A stretch of DNA of 14,042 bases from an uncultured Faecalibacterium sp. (lineage in GTDB: Bacteria; Bacillota; Clostridia; Oscillospirales; Ruminococcaceae), in assembly GCA_945982465.1 (NCBI GenBank), contig CAMFSB010000012.1, forward strand, positions 1 to 14,042. The letters run 5' to 3'. Position 1 is the first letter of the stretch; every line of letters begins with the position of its first letter. The position numbers and the translations under genes are program-made. Shown piece by piece: positions 5,892 to 14,042 of this stretch. Under the pieces are notes generated by a model. It did not search any database. It saw only the letters and a program-made list of their open reading frames with translations, and had not been told where the DNA came from.

Positions 5892-7946
5892 ATGGAAGAA
5901 AGACTGCAACCCCTGTTTACCCCGTGGAAGATCGGCAGCTGCGAGATCAAAAACCGGATCGTGCTGACCTCGATGGGCGGCACTGACCTGTTCGGCTGGA
6001 TGGAGAAAAACCATTTCGACCAGGCCGGCGCCCGGTTTATTCTGGAAGCGGCCCAAAACAACGCGGGCCTGGTGCTGCCCGGGTGCCAGCCGGTGTACAA
6101 CCCCATGTTCGGCCAATGGCTGCACAAAAACGAAAAGATGTTCCGCGACCTGGCCGCCTGGATGCCGGAATTCCACAAAACCGGCGCCAAGCTGTTCGTG
6201 CAGCTCACCGCCGGGTTTGGCCGGTCGTTCACCATCAGCGGGCTGATGGAAACGCTGTACACAAACCCTGTGCTGCGCGTGGTGTCCAAACCGTTTATGG
6301 ACCTGGACAAGATCACCGCCTCGGCCAGCGAAGCGCCCAACCGCTGGTCGGATAAGGTGCCCTCGCGCGCCATGACCGTGGAGGAGATCCACCAGTTTGT
6401 GGAGGCCTTTGCCAAATCGGCAAAGCTTTTGCAGCAGGCCGGGGTGGACGGTGTGGAGATCCACGCCGTGCATGAAGGCTACTTGCTGGATCAGTTCACG
6501 CTGGGCTATGTCAACCACCGCACCGATGAATATGGCGGCAGCTTCGAGAACCGCTACCGCTTTGCCGTCGAGATCGTGCAGGCCATTAAAAAGGAATGCG
6601 GGCCAGACTTCCCGGTGTCGCTGCGGTACAGCGTAGTGTCCAAAACAAAGGGCATGCGCGCGGGCGCGCTGCCGGGCGAGGAATACACCGAGGCAGGCCG
6701 CGATATGGCCGAGTCGGAACGGGCGGCCAAATACCTGCAGGATGCCGGCTATGACATGCTCAACTGCGACAACGGCACCTACGACGCCTGGTACTGGGCG
6801 CATCCGCCCATCTATATGCCCGAAAACTGCAACCTGGCCGATGTGGAGCACATCAAGCAGTTTGTGCAGATCCCCGTGGTGTGCGCCGGCCGGCTGGACC
6901 CGCGCGCCGCGGCGGATTCCATCGCCGCCGGACGGCTGGACGGCGCGGGCTTTGCCCGGCCGTTTTTGGCCGACCCGCAGTGGGTCACCAAGCTGATGGA
7001 GGGCCGCGAGGAGGATATCCGCCCCTGCATCCTGTGCCACAACGGCTGCTTCAACATGTGCCATTACAAGGGTGTGGCCAACGACCAGGACCTGGCCGAC
7101 AGCCTGCACCTGGCCCGCTGCGCGGTCAATGCCGAAATGATGCAGTGGGATAAGCACCACATCGAAGCGGCCCGCGCGCCCAAAACAGTGCATATCGTGG
7201 GCGGCGGCATCGGCGGCATGGAAGCCGCCCGCGTGCTCCGGCTGCGCGGCCACACGCCGGTCATCCACGAAAAAAGCGGCGTGCTGGGCGGCACGTTCAT
7301 CCCGGCCAGCGCCGAAAGCTACAAGGGCAAGCTGCGCCAGCTGCTGGCCTGGTACCGCCGCCAGATGGAACAGCTGGGCATCGAGGTGCACCTGAACGAC
7401 GAAGTGCGGGATCTGGCGGCCTTTGGCGGCGCGCCGGTGATCATCGCCACCGGGGCCGTGCCCCGGGTGCTGAGCAAAGTGCCCGGCCACGAGCGCATGA
7501 TCGAAGCCTGCGACTACCTCAACGGCGCGCCGGTGGGGCAGAATGTGGCCGTGATCGGCGGCGGCCTGACCGGCTGCGAGATCGCCTACGAGCTGGCGCT
7601 GCAGGGCAAAAAACCCATCATCGTGGAGATGAAGGACGACCTGGTGGCCCAGAAAGGCGTATGCCTGGCCAACAGCTCCTACCTGCGGGAATGGTTTGCC
7701 CTGCATGAAGTGCCGGTGTATCTGGAGACCACCCTCAAGCAGGTGAACGGGGATGGCATCGTCTGCACCCGCAAGGACGGCTCCGAGTTTGCGCTGGCCT
7801 GCGATTCGGTCATTTCGTCCGCCGGGTATGTGCCCGCCCCGCTGGCACCCAAGGGCAAAAACGTTTTCCTTGTGGGCGATTGCCAGCAGGTGGGCAACCT
7901 GCGCTCGGTGATCTGGCGCGCGTACGAAGCCGCCATGAAGATATAA
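5892..7946 (+). CDS. Old Yellow Enzyme/2,4-dienoyl-CoA reductase-type FMN, [4Fe-4S], FAD oxidoreductase (684 aa)
   Basis: This is a full-length three-cofactor ene-reductase of the FadH/trimethylamine-dehydrogenase type. Residues 1-370 form the FMN TIM barrel, with VEIHAVHEGYLLDQF (188-202) and NHRTDEYGGSFENR (208-221). The [4Fe-4S] ligands are probably Cys379, Cys382, Cys386 (CILCHNGC) and Cys410 (ARCAVN). Residues 432-470 carry an FAD-binding GGGIGGMEAA motif, 551-580 an NAD(P)-binding GGGLTGCEIA motif, and 658-668 the FAD-closing NVFLVGDCQQV. Start ATG 5892 follows AAGGAG (5876-5881); an out-of-frame ATG lies at 5885. The active-site loop reads HAVHEGYLL, one residue longer than the HGAHGYLL form of FadH. 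It probably reduces an activated C=C bond with NAD(P)H, and AcnX follows in the same operon. It lacks the HAAHSYLPHEF form recalled for BaiCD and the Asp-Arg pair described for bilirubin reductase, so the substrate is open. Confidence 0.88.
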   Translation: MEERLQPLFTPWKIGSCEIKNRIVLTSMGGTDLFGWMEKNHFDQAGARFILEAAQNNAGLVLPGCQPVYNPMFGQWLHKNEKMFRDLAAWMPEFHKTGAKLFVQLTAGFGRSFTISGLMETLYTNPVLRVVSKPFMDLDKITASASEAPNRWSDKVPSRAMTVEEIHQFVEAFAKSAKLLQQAGVDGVEIHAVHEGYLLDQFTLGYVNHRTDEYGGSFENRYRFAVEIVQAIKKECGPDFPVSLRYSVVSKTKGMRAGALPGEEYTEAGRDMAESERAAKYLQDAGYDMLNCDNGTYDAWYWAHPPIYMPENCNLADVEHIKQFVQIPVVCAGRLDPRAAADSIAAGRLDGAGFARPFLADPQWVTKLMEGREEDIRPCILCHNGCFNMCHYKGVANDQDLADSLHLARCAVNAEMMQWDKHHIEAARAPKTVHIVGGGIGGMEAARVLRLRGHTPVIHEKSGVLGGTFIPASAESYKGKLRQLLAWYRRQMEQLGIEVHLNDEVRDLAAFGGAPVIIATGAVPRVLSKVPGHERMIEACDYLNGAPVGQNVAVIGGGLTGCEIAYELALQGKKPIIVEMKDDLVAQKGVCLANSSYLREWFALHEVPVYLETTLKQVNGDGIVCTRKDGSEFALACDSVISSAGYVPAPLAPKGKNVFLVGDCQQVGNLRSVIWRAYEAAMKI

Positions 7947-7970
7947 CCTGTCATAAAGGAGGAAGCCCGG

Positions 7971-9263
7971 ATGACGCAATACAACATGAAGCTGACGGCG
8001 GAGCAGCAGGCCATCCTGAACGGCGAAAAAGGCGAAACGCTGGCCAAAGTGATGGAAACGCTGGTGCGCTACGGCGAACTGTTCGGCGCGCAGAGCATGG
8101 TGCCGGTGACCAGCCGGTACAACCACCTGGTCACCTCGTTCGGCCTGAAAGCGCTGGGGCCGGTGTACCGGCTGATGGATCAGCTGATCGGGACCGGGGC
8201 GGTCTCGGCCCAGCAGTTTTCGGCTGATCCCCGCCCGCTGGATAAAAACGTGCCCAGTTCGTTTTTGCAGAACATCGTGTTCGACCATTTCATGTATTCC
8301 CGGCAGGCGGATTACGAAGCCCAGCTGCAAAAGCTGGGCCTGATGGACCAGGACGCCTTTACCTGCGCCTGCTATATGGACGAGGTGGGCAACACCCCGG
8401 CCCAGGGCGAGGTGCTCTCCTGGTCGGAATCGTCGGCCGTGGTGTACGCAAACTCGGTGCTGGGCGCGCGGTGCAACCGCAACTCCGGCATTATCGACCT
8501 GATGGGCTCGGTGGTGGGCTGCGTGCCCTGCTTCGGCCTGCTGACCGACGAGGGCCGCAGGGCCAAATGGATCGTGGAGATCCGCACCAGCAAAAAGCCC
8601 GAGGCGCAGCTGCTGGGCTCGGCCATCGGCATGAAGGTGATGGAGGATGTGCCCTACATCGTCGGGCTGGACCGGTGGCTTGGCACGCTGGACGATACGG
8701 CCAAAACCTATCTCAAGGACTTCGGCGCGGCCACTGCCTCCAACGGGGCTGTGGGCCTGTATCATGTGGAGGGCATCACGCCCGAAGCCGTGCAGCAGGG
8801 CCGGGCGCTGATCGAGCCGGGGGCGCAGACCTATGTGATCGACGACGCCGAGCTGCAGCGTGTGTACGACAGCTACCCCGTGGTGTGGAAAAACAAGGCC
8901 GCCAAGCCCAAGCTCTGCTTTATGGGCTGCCCGCACATGAGCTTTGAGCAGCTTACCAGCTGGACCGAAAAGGTGGAAGCAGGCCTGCAGGCGGCCGGCC
9001 GCAGCCGGGTGGCCATCCCCACGGTGTTCACGGCGGCCCCTGCGGTCATCCGCCGGTTCGAGGGTACGCCGTGGGCGGCACGGCTCAAGGCGACGGGCGT
9101 GGTGCTTTCGTACATCTGCCCGCTGATGTACATGAACAACCCCCTGTCCACGGCCATGCCGGTCATCACCTCCAGCAACAAGCTGCGCACCTATACCAGC
9201 GCGCGCTATTATACCGACGACGAAATTTTGGAGCAGATCACGAAAGGGGGCAATGCGCAATGA
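7971..9263 (+). CDS. Aconitase X catalytic (large) subunit, divergent dehydratase (430 aa)
   Basis: The protein matches the AcnX catalytic domain (formerly DUF521) along its whole length. Signatures include SVLGARCNRNSG (162-173), CFGLLTDEGR (187-196), FMGCPHMSFEQL (317-328) and SYICPLMYMN (380-389). Characterised AcnX enzymes dehydrate cis-3-hydroxy-L-proline (bacterial) or phosphomevalonate (archaeal), using Fe or an Fe-S cofactor held by cysteines. Cys168, Cys320 and Cys383 are the likely ligands here by position in the motifs. Differences include Cys168 where GARTNRE is common, and SNKLRTYTSARYY (402-414), which diverges from the usual C-terminal substrate loop. ATG 7971 follows AAAGGAGG, 24 bp after the ene-reductase stop, so the genes are co-transcribed. 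The swivel subunit overlaps its stop. It is probably a hydro-lyase on a small hydroxy (imino) acid; the substrate is unassigned. Confidence 0.85.
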   Translation: MTQYNMKLTAEQQAILNGEKGETLAKVMETLVRYGELFGAQSMVPVTSRYNHLVTSFGLKALGPVYRLMDQLIGTGAVSAQQFSADPRPLDKNVPSSFLQNIVFDHFMYSRQADYEAQLQKLGLMDQDAFTCACYMDEVGNTPAQGEVLSWSESSAVVYANSVLGARCNRNSGIIDLMGSVVGCVPCFGLLTDEGRRAKWIVEIRTSKKPEAQLLGSAIGMKVMEDVPYIVGLDRWLGTLDDTAKTYLKDFGAATASNGAVGLYHVEGITPEAVQQGRALIEPGAQTYVIDDAELQRVYDSYPVVWKNKAAKPKLCFMGCPHMSFEQLTSWTEKVEAGLQAAGRSRVAIPTVFTAAPAVIRRFEGTPWAARLKATGVVLSYICPLMYMNNPLSTAMPVITSSNKLRTYTSARYYTDDEILEQITKGGNAQ

Positions 9264-9709
9264 AGCAGTTCAAGGGCAGAGTGGTCGCGCCGGGCACGGT
9301 GACGGCCCCGGCATTGGTCAGCCACGGCGGGCTGAACACCCTGGCGTCGTTCCAGAAGGCGCTGCAGTTCGGCGATAAAAACGCCACCTGCGGCGACCAG
9401 AACAACCCGGATCTGTACGGCAAGCAGATGGCCGGCAAGGCGCTGTGCCTGCCGCGCACCATCGGCTCCACCACCGGCGGGCTGGTGCTGTACTGCGCCT
9501 GCTCGATGGGGCGGCAGCCGGCGTGCATGCTGTTTTCCGAGCCGATCGATTCGCTGGCGGCGGCCGGCGCGGTGCTGGCTGACGTGTGGCTGGACGATGC
9601 GGCCGCGGCCATGCCGGTGGTGGATTCGCTGGGAGAGGAGTTTCTTTCCTGCGTGAAAGACGGCATGACCGTCACCGTGCGCGAAAACGGCCTGGTCGAA
9701 GTGGACTGA
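9260..9709 (+). CDS. Aconitase X swivel (small) subunit (149 aa)
   Basis: This is the separate swivel domain (formerly DUF126) that closes the AcnX active site; the heterodimeric arrangement fits the type II (split) AcnX class. Visible features are FKGRVVAPGTVTAPALVS (4-21), GKALCLPRTIGSTTGG (59-74) and AMPVVDSLGEEF (117-128). Ser70 of GSTTGG aligns with the conserved active-site serine loop (GSSxGS). The FWGGVDPxTG segment typical of the family is missing; residues 25-57 (with Cys44 and GDQNNPD) occupy that place. ATG 9260 overlaps the large-subunit stop as ATGA, with AAGGGGG about 10 nt upstream, so the two subunits are translationally coupled. The frame is open further left, but that is antisense-like shadow within the large subunit. 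Confidence 0.85.
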   Translation: MKQFKGRVVAPGTVTAPALVSHGGLNTLASFQKALQFGDKNATCGDQNNPDLYGKQMAGKALCLPRTIGSTTGGLVLYCACSMGRQPACMLFSEPIDSLAAAGAVLADVWLDDAAAAMPVVDSLGEEFLSCVKDGMTVTVRENGLVEVD

Positions 9710-9743
9710 ACGGGGCAAGCGGCGGCTTTTCTGTGCAAAACAA

Positions 9744-9783
9744 AACAGCGGCGTGGCCATCCGGTGGCTGCGCCGCTGTTTTT
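9744..9783 (+). terminator. Intrinsic terminator of the AcnX operon
   Basis: AACAGCGGCG (9744-9753) pairs with CGCCGCTGTT (9771-9780). The stem continues inward with TGGCCA against TGGCTG to a 5-nt loop, and TTT follows (T run 9779-9783). An A-rich run (9737-9745) on the other side makes it potentially bidirectional. Confidence 0.85.
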
Positions 9784-9803
9784 GCCGCCTGGCGGCGGGG
9801 CGT

Positions 9804-9832
9804 TTGACAGCGGGCCGCCGCGTCACTATACT
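9804..9832 (+). promoter_or_regulatory. Near-consensus promoter of the RNA methyltransferase gene
   Basis: TTGACA (9804-9809), a 17-bp spacer and TATACT (9827-9832). Transcription should start near 9839, which rules out start codons further left in the open frame (down to 9753). Confidence 0.85.
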
Positions 9833-9878
9833 GTTTTTGAAAAAACGGGGCATGCCCCCGAGTAAGCAGGTGATGTTC

Positions 9879-10706
9879 GTGCCCAATATTGTTGAGATCA
9901 CACAGCCCTCGGCGCCCGAGCTGGACGTGTACGCCCGCCTGACCGAGGCGCAGCTGCGCAACCGGCTGGAGCCGGAAAAAGGCGTGCTGATTGCCGAAAG
10001 CCCCAAGGTGATCGCCTGCGCGCTGGACGCGGGCTGCCAGCCGCTTTCGCTTTTGATGGAGCGCAGGCAGATCGACGGCCCGGCCAGGGAGCTGCTGGCC
10101 CGCTGCGGCGATGTGCCGGTGTACACCGCGGACCGGGAACTGCTGGAGGGGCTGACCGGCTACGCGCTCACCCGCGGCGTGCTGTGCGCCATGCGCCGGC
10201 CGGCGCCGCGCACGGCAGAGCAGGTGTGCGCCGGGGCGCGGCGCGTCGCCGTGCTGGAGGGCATTGTGGACTCCACCAACGTGGGGGCGATCTTCCGTTC
10301 GGCGGCGGCGCTGAATATGGACGCCGTTCTGCTTACCCCCACCTGCTGCGACCCGCTGTGCCGCCGGGCCGCGCGCGTCAGCATGGGCACGGTGTTTCAG
10401 GTGCCCTGGGCGCGCATCGGCCAAACGGCCGCGGACTGGCCGGAGCCAGGCCTTGCGCGGCTGCGCGGCCTGGGCTTCAAAACGGCGGCCATGGCGCTGA
10501 GCGAGGCGGCGGTCAGCATCGACGACCCGCGGCTGATGGCCGAGGAAAAGCTGGCCGTCGTGCTGGGCACCGAGGGCGACGGCCTGGCCCGCCGCACCAT
10601 TGCAGGCTGCGATTACACGGTGTGCATCCCCATGGCGCACGGGGTGGACTCGCTGAATGTGGCGGCGGCCGGCGCGGTGGCATTCTGGCAGCTGCGGGCA
10701 CGCTGA
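9879..10706 (+). CDS. SpoU/TrmH-family RNA 2'-O-ribose methyltransferase (275 aa)
   Basis: A SPOUT-class methyltransferase with all family motifs: motif 1 DSTNVGAIFRSA (catalytic Arg), motif 2 KLAVVLGTEGDGLA and motif 3 IPMAHGVDSLNVAAAGAVAF, which form the knotted SAM site. The N-terminal part (PELDVYARLTEAQLRNRLEP) is an RNA-recognition region seen in TrmH/RlmB-like clostridial homologues. The product modifies a ribose 2'-OH in tRNA or rRNA; the target nucleoside cannot be read. GTG 9879 is preferred because AGGTG (9868-9872) sits 6 nt upstream. ATG 9873 is two codons earlier with a spacing of only 2 nt. An extra ATG at 9852 has no good site. The gene has its own promoter and looks like housekeeping unrelated to the AcnX operon. 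Confidence 0.88.
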   Translation: MPNIVEITQPSAPELDVYARLTEAQLRNRLEPEKGVLIAESPKVIACALDAGCQPLSLLMERRQIDGPARELLARCGDVPVYTADRELLEGLTGYALTRGVLCAMRRPAPRTAEQVCAGARRVAVLEGIVDSTNVGAIFRSAAALNMDAVLLTPTCCDPLCRRAARVSMGTVFQVPWARIGQTAADWPEPGLARLRGLGFKTAAMALSEAAVSIDDPRLMAEEKLAVVLGTEGDGLARRTIAGCDYTVCIPMAHGVDSLNVAAAGAVAFWQLRAR

Positions 10707-10741
10707 GCCAGCCCGTGGGGACAAAGAACTGCATTTATTTC

Positions 10742-10770
10742 TTGGAAAGCACGCCCGTCTGTGATACAAT
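10742..10770 (+). promoter_or_regulatory. Promoter of the permease gene
   Basis: TTGGAA (10742-10747), a 17-bp spacer and TACAAT (10765-10770), with an extended -10 TG at 10762-10763. It lies about 55 bp before the ATG at 10824. Confidence 0.7.
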
Positions 10771-10823
10771 ATCGGCGGAGTGAACTACTGCCGAACATTC
10801 CCCCTGAACGAAAGGATGTTGTT

Positions 10824-12095
10824 ATGTATCCCGCAATTATTCTGTTTGCGGCCACGTATGTGCTGATGTTGACCTTCAGCAAGTACCGCCCGTACATTGC
10901 GCTGGCATCGGCGGCGCTGTTCCTTGTCAGCGGCATGCTGCCGCTGGACCAGGTGTTTTCCAGCATTGACTGGAACGTGCTGATGATGATCGCCGGCACC
11001 ATGGGTCTGGTGGAACTGTTTATCGAATCCCACATGCCGGAGCGCATGGCCGATATCATTATGGAAAAGGTGCCCAATGTCCAGATGGCGGCGGTGGCGC
11101 TTTCGCTGTTTGCAGGCGTGATCTCCGCCTTTGTGGACAACGTGGCCACCGTGCTCATGGTGGCCCCCGTGGCGCTGGAGATCTGCAAAAAGCTCAAAAC
11201 AAACCCGGTGCCCTTTATCATCGGCGTGGCGGTGTCGTCTAACCTGCAGGGCGCGGCTACCCTGGTGGGCGACACCACGGCCATTATGCTGGGCTCGGCG
11301 CTGGACATGAGCTTTATGGACTTTTTTGTGTATAAAGGCCGCCCCGGCATGTTCTTCGTTGTCGAGCTGGGGGCCGTGCTGTCCGCGCTGATCCTGGCGT
11401 TTTTGTTCCGGAAGGAAAAGGGCGCCATCCCCAACGCCGCCGCGCGCACCCAGGTGAAGGACTATGTGCCCACCTATCTGCTGGGCGGCGCGATCGTGCT
11501 TTTGATCCTGGCGTCGTTCCTGCCCGAAAAACCGGACATCACCAACGGCCTGATCTGCTGCGCGCTGCTGGTGGTGGGCCTTGTGTATAACCTGCTGCGG
11601 AAAAAGAATGCCGACGCTGTGCTGGAGCCGCTGAAAGGCATCGACGTGGAGACCATCGGCCTGCTGGTGGGCCTGTTTTTGATGATCGGCGGCATTTCGG
11701 CCCAGGGCGTGATCGAAGCGGTGGCCAACCTGCTGGCGCAGATGGGCGGCGGCAACGTATTTTTGCTGTATACGGTCATCGTATGGGGCTCGGTGCTGAT
11801 CTCGGCCTTTATCGACAACATCCCCTATGTGGCCACCATGATCCCCATCATCGCCGGGCTGGCCGCTGCCCTGAACACCGACCCCACGCCGCTGTACTTC
11901 GGCCTGCTGTCAGGCGCAACGCTGGGCGGCAACTGCACGCCCATCGGCGCTTCGGCCAACATCACGGGCATCGGCATCCTGCGCAAGGAGGGGTACGAGG
12001 TCAAAAACTCCGACTTCTTCCAGATCGGCATCCCGTTCACCATGGCCGCTGTGATCCCGGCGTACATTCTGGGCTGGGTGTTCTTTGGCGTGTAA
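10824..12095 (+). CDS. Ion-transporter-superfamily permease (ArsB/NhaD/SLC13-like), 423 aa
   Basis: A polytopic inner-membrane protein with about 10-12 hydrophobic segments. It shows the two-fold internal repeat of the IT superfamily: SAFVDNVATVLMVAPVALEI and SSNLQGAATLVGDTTAIMLG in the first half, then SAFIDNIPYVATMIPIIAGL and GGNCTPIGASANITGIG in the second. These paired DN and GAxxxG hairpins form the central substrate/ion site in the family. Members carry anions (arsenite, di- and tricarboxylates) or exchange Na+/H+. The second-half motif is closest to the ArsB/P-protein branch, but no arsenic genes are near, so the substrate is undecided. ATG 10824 has AAGGA 8-9 nt upstream; the open frame to 10761 overlaps the -10 box. 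A carboxylate related to the AcnX pathway is possible but unsupported beyond proximity. Confidence 0.82.
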   Translation: MYPAIILFAATYVLMLTFSKYRPYIALASAALFLVSGMLPLDQVFSSIDWNVLMMIAGTMGLVELFIESHMPERMADIIMEKVPNVQMAAVALSLFAGVISAFVDNVATVLMVAPVALEICKKLKTNPVPFIIGVAVSSNLQGAATLVGDTTAIMLGSALDMSFMDFFVYKGRPGMFFVVELGAVLSALILAFLFRKEKGAIPNAAARTQVKDYVPTYLLGGAIVLLILASFLPEKPDITNGLICCALLVVGLVYNLLRKKNADAVLEPLKGIDVETIGLLVGLFLMIGGISAQGVIEAVANLLAQMGGGNVFLLYTVIVWGSVLISAFIDNIPYVATMIPIIAGLAAALNTDPTPLYFGLLSGATLGGNCTPIGASANITGIGILRKEGYEVKNSDFFQIGIPFTMAAVIPAYILGWVFFGV

Positions 12096-12105
12096 GTGCC
12101 GCGGC

Positions 12106-13386
<1,281 letters not shown>

Positions 13387-13470
13387 GCCGCGCGGGGGAG
13401 GCGGCAGCCTGCCGTTCGGCCGGCAGGCCATATCCCTCCCGGGAAGCGGCAAAGCCGCCTCTGCGCTGCG

Positions 13471-13517
13471 AAAAGCGGCCGTTTGCCCGCAAAAGCTGCG
13501 GAGAACGGCCGCTTTTT
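13471..13517 (+). terminator. Intrinsic terminator downstream of the GH53 remnant
   Basis: AAAAGCGGCCGTT (13471-13483) pairs perfectly with AACGGCCGCTTTT (13504-13516). An inner CCGC/GCGG pairing lies within the loop, and TTTTT (13513-13517) ends the structure. The A-run on the left makes it usable on both strands. Confidence 0.85.
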
Positions 13518-13623
13518 GTGTTCGTGAGCACGGGGCCGCCGGCAGCGCCGCCCCGCGCCTGCATTGGGGCAGGGCGGGGCCGAAGCGGGTACGGCGCGGC
13601 ACCGACAAAGTTTGCCTGGTTCA

Positions 13624-13651
13624 TGGACTTTTTGCCATAAGGTGATATAAT
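13624..13651 (+). promoter_or_regulatory. Extended -10 promoter of trkA
   Basis: A perfect TGaTATAAT (13643-13651) with a weak -35 TGGACT (13624-13629) at 16-bp spacing. It lies about 57 bp before ATG 13709. Confidence 0.7.
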
Positions 13652-13708
13652 AGCTGCAATGCAGTTGTTTGATCGCACGGATCATAACGGTTTAGAGGAG
13701 AATCATGT

Positions 13709-14042
13709 ATGGAGATCATCCTGGTAGGCTGCGGTAAAGTGGGCGCCGCCCTGGCACGGCAGCTCAGCGAAGAGGGGCACAGCGTGACCCTTGTGGATAC
13801 CAACGCGGACAAGCTGAACAAGCTGGTGGAAGCATACGACGTGATGGGCATTGTGGGCAACGGCTCGTCCATCAGCGTGCTGACCGAGGCGGGCCTGGAG
13901 ACCGCTGACGTGCTGATCGCGGTGACCGGCTCGGACGAGCTGAACCTGCTGTGCTGCATGTTTGCCAAAAAGGCGGGCCACTGCCACGCCATTGCCCGCG
14001 TGCGCAACCCGGCCTATAGCCACGAGCTGGACTTTATCAAGC
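13709..14042 (+). CDS. trkA: Trk-type K+ transport NAD-binding protein TrkA, N-terminal part
   Basis: The first 111 residues of a TrkA/KtrA-family RCK protein are present; the rest lies beyond the right edge. The N-terminal Rossmann fold is clear: MEIILVGCGKVGAALARQL (GxGxxG), the acidic end of beta-2 (VTLVDTN), VGNGSS and AVTGSDELNLLCCMFAKK, followed by ARVRNPAY. In the cell such proteins sit on the cytoplasmic face of a TrkH/TrkG channel and gate K+ uptake in response to nucleotides. ATG 13709 has GAGGAG (13695-13700) 8 nt upstream; the ATG at 13705 is out of frame. The trkH partner is presumably nearby, downstream. Confidence 0.9.
   Translation, partial: MEIILVGCGKVGAALARQLSEEGHSVTLVDTNADKLNKLVEAYDVMGIVGNGSSISVLTEAGLETADVLIAVTGSDELNLLCCMFAKKAGHCHAIARVRNPAYSHELDFIK

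Larger units (their letters stand above)
13387..13708. other. Intergenic region between the GH53 remnant and trkA
   Basis: These 322 bases contain a small GC hairpin (GCGGC-aaa-GCCGC, 13446-13458), the terminator at 13471-13517 and the trkA promoter at 13624-13651. No credible gene, RNA or repeat is seen in the remaining sequence (13517-13620). Confidence 0.6.

Noticed and set aside
5892..7946. Assigning the ene-reductase as BaiCD/BaiH (bile acid) or BilR (bilirubin) reductase
   Set aside because: The active-site loop differs from those recalled for these enzymes and the neighbours are AcnX subunits rather than bai or bil genes.
5817..9260. Antisense open frame of 1147 codons over the ene-reductase and AcnX genes
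   Set aside because: It is the mirror of two clearly conserved plus-strand genes in GC-rich DNA, where stop codons are rare in one antisense frame. Its translation is His/Gly/Ala/Arg-rich without recognisable domains and no start signals are seen.
9672..10769. Antisense frame of 365 codons over the methyltransferase gene
   Set aside because: It is a shadow of the SpoU-family gene, crosses a terminator and two promoters, and is Arg/His/Ala-rich.

Overview
The window is GC-rich (well over 55% by eye), gene-dense, and uses strong Shine-Dalgarno sites (GGGAGG, AAAGGAG, GAGGAG), extended -10 promoters (TGnTACAAT or TGnTATAAT) and hairpin plus T-tract terminators. Together with the gene content (GHKL/AgrC-type kinase, AprA-like flavoprotein plus ferredoxin, clostridial-type ene-reductase, GH53 galactanase, TrkA), this suggests a GC-rich anaerobic gut Firmicute, probably in Oscillospirales/Ruminococcaceae (Gemmiger/Subdoligranulum-like). 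That taxonomic guess is inference.

Layout, left to right. (1) 1-1890, minus strand: a translationally coupled pair, a trigger-factor-like protein without the ribosome-docking motif followed by a membrane-anchored extracellular-sensor protein that runs off the left edge. Its promoter region (about 1925-2016) includes a 21-bp palindrome. (2) 2138-2341: a small, doubtful plus-strand ORF, then a long bidirectional terminator hairpin shared with the next gene. (3) 2437-3645, minus strand: a GHKL histidine kinase whose 5' end is cut off. (4) 3635-5679, plus strand: a fumarate-reductase/AprA-like FAD protein that also lacks its 5' end, plus a 2x[4Fe-4S] ferredoxin, then a terminator. (5) 5892-9709, plus strand: a promoter-driven three-gene operon encoding an Old-Yellow-Enzyme/FadH-type Fe-S flavo-reductase and the two subunits of a divergent aconitase X (AcnX) dehydratase, closed by a terminator. 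(6) 9879-10706: a SpoU/TrmH-family RNA methyltransferase with its own near-consensus promoter. (7) 10824-12095: an ion-transporter-superfamily (ArsB/NhaD/SLC13-like) permease. (8) 12106-13386: a decayed GH53 endo-galactanase lipoprotein gene with a lost 5' end and an in-frame amber codon between its two catalytic glutamates. (9) 13709 to the right edge: the start of trkA (K+ transport NAD-binding protein).

The most interesting part is region 5, perhaps with region 4. An AcnX-type dehydratase beside a C=C reductase suggests a dehydrate-then-reduce pathway that removes a hydroxyl group from a small hydroxy acid or hydroxy-imino acid. The neighbouring AprA-like flavoprotein and ferredoxin could supply or dispose of electrons. 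The substrate cannot be read from the sequence. AcnX differs from the characterised families at several signature positions, so a known activity should not simply be transferred.

The window also carries three lesions: the head-to-head junction near 3640-3657, where two divergent genes both lose their 5' ends; the missing start of the GH53 gene right after the permease; and the amber codon in GH53. They may be real gene decay or deletion, or assembly joins and errors. Read mapping would decide.
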